From Acidaminococcus sp. CAG:917 (GTDB lineage: Bacteria; Bacillota; Clostridia; Christensenellales; CAG-917), in NCBI GenBank assembly GCA_000437555.1, contig FR901007.1, positions 1-14,457 of the forward strand: a stretch of DNA of 14,457 nucleotides, in the 5' to 3' direction. Both the position numbers and the translations under genes were made by a program. The notes beneath the pieces were generated by a model. It was not told the origin of the DNA. It made no database searches and was given only the letters and a program-made list of their open reading frames with translations. Positions 6,423-12,099 of this stretch are shown here, in pieces. Each line of letters begins with the position of its first letter. The stretch's first letter is position 1.

Positions 6423-7622
6423 ATGAAATACATACTTGTTTTATGCGACGGAATGGCAGATTTTAAAATAGACGCACTCGGTGGAAAAACTCCTCTTGAG
6501 GCGGCGAAAAAGCCCAACATCGATTTTATGGCAAAAACGGCAATGCAAGGCTTTGTCAAAACAGTTCCCGACGGTATGAAGCCGGGCAGCGACGTGGCAA
6601 ACCTTTCGGCGCTCGGCTATGACGCAAAGGCGTGCTACACGGGCAGAAGTCCTCTTGAGGCACTCTCCCTCGGCATAGATTTACAGCCGACCGACGTCGC
6701 ACTCAGGTGCAATCTCGTCACGCTGTCGGACGACGAGCCTTATGAAGCCAAAACGATGATAGATTACAGCAGCGGCGAGATAACCACGGCGGAATCCGAA
6801 TTGTTAATGAAATCCGTTGCTCAATCTTTAAACGACAATACTTTTGAGTTTTATCCCGGAGTAAGCTACCGCCACTGCCTTGTTTGCCACAACGGCAGGA
6901 CGGATTCTGACCTTACTCCCCCTCACGATATAACGGGGAAAAAGATAGCGGATTATCTTCCCAAAGGATATAATGCCGACGTTTATTTGTCGTTGATGAA
7001 GAAATCCGCAGAGATTTTAAAGAGCCACCCCGTTAACCTTGAAAGAAAAAGACAAGGCAAACGCACCGCCGACTCGATATGGCTTTGGGGACAAGGTACC
7101 AAACCCCGTCTTCAAAATTTTTACGAGCGCTACGGCATAAAGGGCGCTATGATTTCCGCCGTCGACCTTTTAAAAGGCATCGCCGTGGGTAGCGGTATGC
7201 AAAGTATCGACGTAGAGGGCGCAACGGGAACGATAGACACAAATTTTGACGGCAAGGCAAAGGCGGCACTCGATGCGCTCAAAAATAATGACTTTTGCTT
7301 TATACATCTTGAGGCACCGGACGAATGCGGACACCAAAAGGACGCAAAAGGCAAAACACGCTCTATCGAGCTTATCGACGAAAAAATAATAGGTGCGATT
7401 ATCAAAGGAATGAAGGACTCTGAATTCAAAATGCTGGTTATGCCCGACCATTTCACGCCGATAGCAACGGGAACCCACGACGCCACGCCCGTTCCCTTTT
7501 TGATGTATTCGTCGTCAAAGCCTTTGGGCAAGGGCGAAACGTTTAACGAATTTACGCCTACGGGCAAAATTTTGACGCCGTTTGAACTTATAAATCTTTT
7601 TTTTGATAAGGAGGAAAAATGA
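6423..7622 (+). CDS. apgM: ApgM-family phosphoglycerate mutase / proposed homoserine kinase
   Basis: A 399-residue alkaline-phosphatase-fold metalloenzyme of the archaeal-type cofactor-independent phosphoglycerate mutase family. Metal and phosphate residues are visible: D9 in LCDGMAD, the phospho-accepting S56 in PGSDVAN (54-60), PHD (167-169), APDECGH (298-304), MPDH (340-343) and THD (351-353). Family members interconvert 3- and 2-phosphoglycerate, but the bacterial branch with IWLWGQG (219-225) and ISAVDLLKG (244-252) has been proposed as a homoserine kinase. No other threonine or glycolysis gene is present here to decide. I place the start at the ATG at 6423: a GTG at 6417 is in frame but lies inside the ribosome site GAGGTGA. 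The last four bases overlap the next gene (ATGA). Confidence 0.9.
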   Translation: MKYILVLCDGMADFKIDALGGKTPLEAAKKPNIDFMAKTAMQGFVKTVPDGMKPGSDVANLSALGYDAKACYTGRSPLEALSLGIDLQPTDVALRCNLVTLSDDEPYEAKTMIDYSSGEITTAESELLMKSVAQSLNDNTFEFYPGVSYRHCLVCHNGRTDSDLTPPHDITGKKIADYLPKGYNADVYLSLMKKSAEILKSHPVNLERKRQGKRTADSIWLWGQGTKPRLQNFYERYGIKGAMISAVDLLKGIAVGSGMQSIDVEGATGTIDTNFDGKAKAALDALKNNDFCFIHLEAPDECGHQKDAKGKTRSIELIDEKIIGAIIKGMKDSEFKMLVMPDHFTPIATGTHDATPVPFLMYSSSKPLGKGETFNEFTPTGKILTPFELINLFFDKEEK

Positions 7623-8071
7623 AAAACGACAGAGTGATTTTTGAGCTTTCCGACAAATACGCCAAAGGTGACGTTGAAGCGGGCATCGCGCTTTTGAAAT
7701 GCTACGCCTACGCGGCGTTCGTTTGTGACTTCAAACACGGCATAACCTATGACCTTCTCTCCTACCGCGACTTAGGACTCAAAAAAGGCGAAACACTTTT
7801 TAAGGATTTGAAAAAATCTTTTAAGGAATTGGACTCAGCGGCTAAAAAATCTTACGAAGCGCAGATAAAGGGAATTGATAAAGACATCAAAAAGGCATTA
7901 AAAACGGTAGCGGCAAATCTTAAAACGGTACACCAAAACAAACGTGTACCGCTCGATAAGGCTGAAGTGGCAAAACAGGAAGTATTGGAAAAAGAAATTT
8001 CCGCCGCTTTCGGGTTTGACTTTTCATCGCTCAATTCAAGGCAGCTTGAGACCAGCGAGAGTTTCCTTTAA
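7619..8071 (+). CDS. Conserved-looking hypothetical protein coupled to apgM
   Basis: A 150-residue soluble protein of no family I recognise. The first third contains a mixed helix/aromatic stretch with KCYAYAAFVCDF (27-38). Residues about 55-125 are Lys/Glu/Ala-rich and probably helical, possibly coiled coil. The tail FGFDFSSLNSRQLE may be a short structured end. The ATG overlaps the apgM stop as ATGA, and AAGGAGG within the last apgM codons serves as ribosome site, so it is firmly co-translated with apgM. That coupling suggests a functional link, for example in the same pathway, but nothing in the sequence names a reaction. Confidence 0.8.
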   Translation: MKNDRVIFELSDKYAKGDVEAGIALLKCYAYAAFVCDFKHGITYDLLSYRDLGLKKGETLFKDLKKSFKELDSAAKKSYEAQIKGIDKDIKKALKTVAANLKTVHQNKRVPLDKAEVAKQEVLEKEISAAFGFDFSSLNSRQLETSESFL

Positions 8072-8138
8072 TAAATTGAGTTCATTGAATAACTATTGCC
8101 CACCTATCAGACGGCACAGGGCACAATTTATCCGAATC

Positions 8139-8164
8139 AAAAAAAGGGCAGCCGCCCTTTTTAT
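8139..8164. terminator. Bidirectional intrinsic terminator between convergent units
   Basis: A GGGC (8146-8149) / GCCC (8154-8157) core with loop AGCC is flanked by seven A on the left and five T on the right, plus another T-run downstream. It can end the plus-strand apgM unit (68 nt past its last stop) and, through seven U, any minus-strand transcript coming from the permease side. Confidence 0.8.
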
Positions 8165-8301
8165 TTTTTAATTTTTTCAGCGTCAACGATTTTTAATCTG
8201 CAATTAACCTTAAAGCGTTTACGGAAATATTTATCGGCAAAGCTTAACGCACAATGAATACCGTCGAACTTACACCTGTCAATATAATTCGAATCAAAAT
8301 T
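8161..8301 (-). pseudogene. Start-less 46-codon coding-like fragment before the terminator
   Basis: On the minus strand a frame runs from just after a TAA (8302-8304) to a TAA at 8161-8163, directly abutting the terminator hairpin. It encodes 46 residues, including IDRCKFDGIHCALSFADKYF and ending AEKIKK, with a protein-like mix (Cys, His, Phe, charged residues). It has no ATG, GTG or TTG codon, so it cannot be an intact gene. It may be the 3' end of a decayed gene lying downstream of the permease, or a chance open frame. Checked codon by codon on the plus strand. Confidence 0.3.
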
Positions 8302-8382
8302 TTAACCGTCGGTTTGAATTTAAAATTTAGACAAAAAACTAATTGGAGATAAATTAATCACATACAAAAAACAAATGCGTAT

Positions 8383-9741
8383 TTATACGTATAAAAGGGC
8401 AAGGTATAGCCCCCCTATAGTCGCAAACAAAGTGGGAATACCGATAACGAGTCCATAGCCACTGAATTTCAAAAAGTTGAGTTTTACGTGATAGCCCTGC
8501 GTTATCGAAAGACACATAATGCCGGCAAGAGCGCCGATAGGCGTAAAAAACGCTCCTATGTTTGACCCGATTATTGCAGCATAAACTTCCGCAACCGTTC
8601 TGTTTGCCACGATGGAAGAAAACAAAACGCTCATGGGTATGTTGTTTACAAGGTTTGAAGCGAGAGCGGCGGTAAGTCCATACGTAAGCGCGTTTGCGTC
8701 CCCTACGTCGAGCGCGGACGATATGGCGGAAGTTATGCCGTTCTTTTCGAGGGCGAGCACTATTATGAACATACATAAGACAAACGGCAACAGCTCCCAC
8801 GGCGTCCGCAGAAAGGTGTTTTTTAATATCGTCGGTTTTTCCTTTTTTATTGCGCTGTATATCAAGGTGCAGATACCGAGACAAACGGCAAAACAGAGAG
8901 TGATAAACCACATTTCCACGCCGATAAACTCGGATATGACCAAAAGCAGAAGACAGCCTAACAAATGAACAAGTCCCACAATGACCATGGGCTTATTGAG
9001 AGTCGGCTCAAGCTCTTCCGATTGCTCGATAGGTTCGGACAGCGACTTTCTGAAAAGCCAAAACAGCACCAAATAGGCGACAAGTCCGCCTAGGAGCGTG
9101 GGAAGCGCCATGGCAGCAACGTAGCTTGTAAAAGTCAGTCCGAATGATGACGCAAGATATATGTTTGTGGGATTACCGATAATCAAAAACATACTGAATG
9201 TATTTGCCGCAACAAATTCGCATATTATATACGGCACGGGGTTTATCCTGCCGTTAAAGCAAAAACAGCATATAAAGGGCGTAAACGTCAGTATGACGAT
9301 ATCGTTTGAAGTGAATACCGTGAGTATGGAAACAACCAAAAACAAAAGGACAAAAAGCCTCTTTTGACTCACTCCCGCCTTTTTTAAAGTTATGAGGGCT
9401 AAAAGTTTAAAAAAACCCAACTCGTCCAAAAACACGGAAAGCGACGTCATCGCAAAAAACAGCACCATAATCTTAACGGGATTTATTGAATTAACCGTCT
9501 TGTTTTCAAACATTGCCCACATATCCTTGGTGAGCCCGGCAAAAGCGTCTTCAATCGAGAGCGCGCCGACGGCTAATATAAGAATTGCTCCGATAAACGA
9601 CGCAATCCAGAATATACTCATTTTTAGCGTTTTAACGCTTCCGTCCTTTTTATGAACGGCAAAAGCGACGCTCGGCTTTACAAGCACAAGCGTCACCGTT
9701 GCTATACACGTTAAAACCGCAATTACAATAGAGGCTATCAT
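8383..9741 (-). CDS. ArsB/NhaD-type (ion transporter superfamily) permease
   Basis: A 452-residue polytopic inner-membrane transporter with about ten or more hydrophobic helices and the two-fold repeat of the ion transporter superfamily. Half one has FTSNDIVILTFTPF (from residue 143) and GNPTNI (189-194); half two has NLVNNIPMSV (363-372) and GSNIGAFFTPIGALAG (392-407), the latter very like ArsB. Substrate could be arsenite, sodium/proton, or a carboxylate; no arsR or arsC is in the window, so arsenite is not implied. I choose the start at 9741. The ATG at 9748-9750 overlaps a TATAAT -10 box and a TTG further up lies upstream of that box, so neither can be on the transcript. No ribosome site precedes 9741, which fits a leaderless mRNA. 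Confidence 0.85.
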   Translation of the reverse strand: MIASIVIAVLTCIATVTLVLVKPSVAFAVHKKDGSVKTLKMSIFWIASFIGAILILAVGALSIEDAFAGLTKDMWAMFENKTVNSINPVKIMVLFFAMTSLSVFLDELGFFKLLALITLKKAGVSQKRLFVLLFLVVSILTVFTSNDIVILTFTPFICCFCFNGRINPVPYIICEFVAANTFSMFLIIGNPTNIYLASSFGLTFTSYVAAMALPTLLGGLVAYLVLFWLFRKSLSEPIEQSEELEPTLNKPMVIVGLVHLLGCLLLLVISEFIGVEMWFITLCFAVCLGICTLIYSAIKKEKPTILKNTFLRTPWELLPFVLCMFIIVLALEKNGITSAISSALDVGDANALTYGLTAALASNLVNNIPMSVLFSSIVANRTVAEVYAAIIGSNIGAFFTPIGALAGIMCLSITQGYHVKLNFLKFSGYGLVIGIPTLFATIGGLYLALLYV

Positions 9742-9748
9742 CGCATAC

Positions 9749-9777
9749 ATTATACAACCGCTAAATGTAACTAGCAA
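9749..9777 (-). promoter_or_regulatory. SigA-type promoter abutting the permease start codon
   Basis: On the minus strand TTGCTA (9772-9777, 4 of 6), 17-nt spacer, perfect TATAAT (9749-9754). Seven bases separate the -10 box from the ATG at 9741, predicting transcription from the start codon itself. Confidence 0.65.
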
Positions 9778-9907
9778 CAAAAATACTTAAATTTAAATAT
9801 TTCGGTTTAGTAGTTTTTGCCGGGTTTTACGCTAATTTTCTTTTACGATTTATTCCTTTTATTCGTTTTTCTTTGCCGTTTTGCCCGTCTATCATCTATT
9901 TCTCTTT

Positions 9908-10018
9908 TTAGGTATATCCGCTGTTTTTTTTTTTTCGGATTTTATCCTTTTCGTCATAATAGCCGAATTTTTTAATAACTTCTTTTTTTAGTCTTAAGTC
10001 TGATTGCTTCTGCCTCAA
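9908..10018 (-). CDS. Possible small basic ORF coupled to the tail-assembly gene, broken at A12
   Basis: A TTG at 10016-10018 overlaps the TGA of the preceding gene (TTGA), and the frame stays open for 36 residues to a TAA at 9908-9910. It is highly charged (for example KKEVIKKFGYYDEKDK). It crosses a run of twelve A (plus-strand T, 9924-9935). One extra A would carry it on to a TAA at 9843-9845, adding an Arg/Lys-rich tail and giving 58 residues. There is no ribosome site, and A-rich DNA encodes Lys readily, so this may not be a gene. Position after the tail-fibre assembly gene is where phages often carry another small tail gene. Confidence 0.25.
   Translation of the reverse strand: MRQKQSDLRLKKEVIKKFGYYDEKDKIRKKKNSGYT
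9924..9935. repeat. Twelve-base T/A homopolymer
   Basis: Twelve consecutive T on the plus strand (A on the minus), the longest homopolymer I noted in the window. Such runs are prone to replication or transcription slippage and to sequencing error. Confidence 0.9.
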
Positions 10019-10491
10019 ATTTTACCGTTTTTAGAATCGGACAGTTTTGTCTCAAGAGAGTTTATACGGCTTCTCCACTCGGCACGGCAGGCGAGTTTTT
10101 CGGCGTATTCTTTTTTAAGTTCCTCCAATGACGAGCTGTCCTTAAGTCCCGCCTCATAGAGTTTGCATACGATATAGTCGGTTTCGAGCAATTTGCGCTT
10201 TAAGTCTTCTATTTCGATTGAGGCAAGCTCGTCATCGTTATATTTTATATATACACCAATATCCTCATACTCATCATAAGCGGGAGCGGCAGCGACCGGC
10301 TCGCGGTCATATACGATTTCCACGTCCTTTCCTCCGTTGGGATATTCGGCGATGACTTTATAGTGAAATTCTCCCTCATCCGCTTCCACTGCTTCGTGGT
10401 GAGCTACAAACCTTTTTGACGGTATAATATAACCCTTGCTAAGGTCATATTCGGATAATTCGTTTGTCTTTGTTTCGTCGTAAATTTTCAT
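10015..10491 (-). CDS. Phage tail-fibre assembly/XkdW-like protein
   Basis: A 158-residue soluble protein, the size of phage tail-fibre assembly partners. The N-terminal part (MKIYDETK..., then a beta-rich region to about 65) precedes an acidic Ala/Pro/Tyr linker (about 66-82). The C-terminal helical part contains LKRKLLETDYIVCKLYEAG, the LxxTDY...K..E pattern common in this group, and ends with AEKLACRAEWRSRINSLE, a typical R..WR..IN tail. The start is the ATG at 10489-10491 with GGAGG five bases before; an in-frame ATG upstream overlaps the preceding gene and lacks a site. It begins 11 nt after the tail-fibre stop, so the two are an operon. Role as chaperone or tail accessory is inferred from position and pattern. 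Confidence 0.65.
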   Translation of the reverse strand: MKIYDETKTNELSEYDLSKGYIIPSKRFVAHHEAVEADEGEFHYKVIAEYPNGGKDVEIVYDREPVAAAPAYDEYEDIGVYIKYNDDELASIEIEDLKRKLLETDYIVCKLYEAGLKDSSSLEELKKEYAEKLACRAEWRSRINSLETKLSDSKNGKI

Positions 10492-10502
10492 AGCTCCTCC
10501 CT

Positions 10503-11612
10503 TTATGCCACTCTCTTCCACATAAATACTACGTAATACGGCGGAATTATGCTGTGCGGCTGACCTCCGCCCGCCGATCCGGTAACGTATTCTGCGGCGG
10601 TATTATTCTTTGCCACTGCTATGGTAGAGCCGTATGCGCTTCCGCCTCCCGTAACAGGGCTTATATTGTTTCCCTCGCTTACGGAATTATAATACAACCC
10701 CGTATGACTGTGCGAAGGAATTTCGTCGAGTGTCAAAGTGTGCGTCATCGAACCTCCCTGAGTGCCTGCCGGGAACTTCTCACCTGCCGCCACCAAAAAT
10801 TTGTCAATCAACCTTGCCCACGTTCCGCCTAAAAGCGCCGCAGGGCTCACCGTCGAGAAAGTTATGTAAACTGAGTTGACCTGAAAAATTTCCGTCCCCT
10901 TAAGCACGTCGAGATTGCTTCTCGCTATGGCTTTTTCGCTTTCGGACAGCGTCTGCTCAGTAAATTTGACCGTGCTGCCCTGCAAATCTGAAACACTTTG
11001 GCTCAATGAGGAAACGGAAGAATTTGTCGTTGCGATGGCCTCGGAAGTCTCGGTATTATATTCCTCGATTGCCGCGCTGAGAGTCTGCGAAACCTCGTCG
11101 ATACTGTCGCTCACCGTTTCGGAAAGATTTGAAACGGATTGCTGAAGATTTTCTAAGGAATCGGAAATTTGCTCTTTGTCGCTTATATATTCGTCAGTGT
11201 CCATTTTGGAGTTGATAAGGTCAAACAGCATACTCTTTTGTTCGTGATTGATGTCAAGCTGCCCGTCGTCGGAAGCGTTGATCGATTTTTTTACCGTTAT
11301 CCCCTTTATGACGGGAATCGTTTTATATACCGAATTGCCCTCTCTTTTATACATAACGAGCTGAAAATCAATTCGTCCGTATCTGAAAGTAAGCACCCTC
11401 GTTACGGTATATTCAAAGGACTCGGGTGTGCGGACTAAAGAATCTATAAACGTTTCTCCGCCCGGCAATTTAAATTCAAAAAAGCAATTATACTCGTTGT
11501 CGGGATCAATCTCAAGGGGAATTTTAAAAACCGTTTCCCTGTCTTCTCCCTGCACCAACACTAAATCATCGGCGAACAATGTTTTCGCCTCTTTGTCAAA
11601 TATAAAGTTCAT
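10503..11612 (-). CDS. Phage tail-fibre / upper baseplate protein with collar-type receptor tip
   Basis: A 369-residue structural protein. Residues 1 to about 110 form a beta-rich head resembling the baseplate-upper-protein N-terminal domain (MNFIFDKEAKTLFADDLVL). About 143-213 is a Ser/Leu/Glu heptad coiled coil, implying a trimeric stalk. The C-terminal 240-369 is the tail-collar-type tip seen in many Firmicutes phages: LLGGTWARLIDKFLVAAG, a TQGGSMTHTLTLDEIPSHSH stretch with a His-x-His metal-like motif, a Gly/Ser/Thr-rich loop, and the ending IPPYYVVFMWKR. The start is the ATG at 11610-11612 with GGAGG six bases before; an ATG 22 codons upstream has no such site. No convincing promoter was found. 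No capsid, portal, tape-measure, lysis or integrase gene is in the window. Confidence 0.85.
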   Translation of the reverse strand: MNFIFDKEAKTLFADDLVLVQGEDRETVFKIPLEIDPDNEYNCFFEFKLPGGETFIDSLVRTPESFEYTVTRVLTFRYGRIDFQLVMYKREGNSVYKTIPVIKGITVKKSINASDDGQLDINHEQKSMLFDLINSKMDTDEYISDKEQISDSLENLQQSVSNLSETVSDSIDEVSQTLSAAIEEYNTETSEAIATTNSSVSSLSQSVSDLQGSTVKFTEQTLSESEKAIARSNLDVLKGTEIFQVNSVYITFSTVSPAALLGGTWARLIDKFLVAAGEKFPAGTQGGSMTHTLTLDEIPSHSHTGLYYNSVSEGNNISPVTGGGSAYGSTIAVAKNNTAAEYVTGSAGGGQPHSIIPPYYVVFMWKRVA

Positions 11613-11898
11613 ATCTGCCTCCGCTACGAGAATATAATATCCGCTCAAATTTTTAAAATTTTTATGACAAAAAGCCAATAGCCGACAATATTATACTGTA
11701 AGGCTTGCACGGCTTATATACTCGACAGTAGAATATCGATTTAAAAATCAAAGCACTTTTGCAAATATAACTTTAGCCGTCATGAAAAAATTTAAATTAT
11801 GCCTAACGTCGCTTGGCAGGCAGCTGCCTGAATTGTATTATATGCGCAGTTATTTAAAAACTTTAAAGCAAATCCCGAAACCTAAAACAGGTACAAAC
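11613..11898. other. Non-coding region upstream of the tail genes
   Basis: AT-rich intergenic DNA between the tail unit and the dehydratase terminator. A perfect minus-strand TATAAT occurs at 11690-11695 but has no acceptable -35 at 16-18 nt, so I do not call a promoter. A 14-bp palindrome at 11817-11830 is the only other clear element. Confidence 0.5.
11817..11830. repeat. Perfect 14-bp GC-rich palindrome
   Basis: CAGGCAGCTGCCTG is its own reverse complement with no central spacer. A spacer-free dyad suits binding of a dimeric protein to DNA better than an RNA hairpin. It stands in AT-rich surroundings about 205 nt upstream of the tail-fibre start. No regulator is identified. Confidence 0.55.
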
Positions 11899-11921
11899 AA
11901 AAAAACGGCAAAAGCCGTTTT
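11899..11921 (-). terminator. Intrinsic terminator of the dehydratase transcript
   Basis: AAAACGGC (11902-11909) and GCCGTTTT (11914-11921) form a perfect 8-bp stem with an AAAA loop. On the minus strand the stem is followed by a run of seven T (plus-strand A 11899-11905). It lies about 180 nt past the dehydratase stop, so the transcript has a long 3' untranslated region containing the 12-bp repeats. Confidence 0.8.
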
Positions 11922-11938
11922 AAATTTTAAATAATATT

Positions 11939-12010
11939 TAACCGTTTTTCTAACCGTTTTATTTAACAGTTTATTCAGCCGTTTATCTAACCATTTATTT
12001 AACAGTTTCA
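11939..12010. repeat. Six imperfect 12-bp tandem repeats
   Basis: Six units with consensus close to TTAACCGTTTAT: TAACCGTTTTTC, TAACCGTTTTAT, TTAACAGTTTAT, TCAGCCGTTTAT, CTAACCATTTAT, TTAACAGTTTCA. Spacing of the anchor base is 12 except once 13. The array lies in the 3' untranslated region of the dehydratase transcript. Read on the minus strand it gives a four-residue repeat with Lys at every fourth place, but that frame runs into the terminator, so I treat it as DNA/RNA repeat, not a gene. Confidence 0.7.
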
Positions 12011-12099
12011 AATAAGTTTCGCCGCCCTTTAACAATCGGCATTAAAACTCTAAAGTGCCACCCTTTGACAGCAAAATAGAATTGCTCCTCGGCGAAAGG

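Noticed and set aside
7130..7738. 202-residue minus-strand frame
   Set aside because: Antisense shadow of apgM, whose catalytic motifs are all on the plus strand.
8354..8911. 185-residue minus-strand frame rich in Arg and His
   Set aside because: Out-of-frame shadow of the permease gene on the same strand.
8383..9741. Arsenic-resistance operon
   Set aside because: The permease has ArsB-like signatures, but no ArsR-, ArsC- or ArsA-like gene is adjacent, so an arsenic role cannot be claimed.
11690..11718. Perfect TATAAT upstream of the tail-fibre gene
   Set aside because: No -35-like hexamer at 16-18 nt and no extended -10; AT-rich DNA yields such boxes by chance.
11850..12035. 61-residue minus-strand frame with a Lys-every-fourth amphipathic repeat and a hydrophobic tail
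   Set aside because: It begins with TTG without a ribosome site, its helix comes from the 12-bp repeats, and its hydrophobic part is the terminator hairpin and U-run read as codons.
12031..12042. Short frame starting MPIVKGRR as a possible leader peptide
   Set aside because: No ribosome site, only 15 codons, and it lies in a 3' untranslated region before a terminator, not before a gene.
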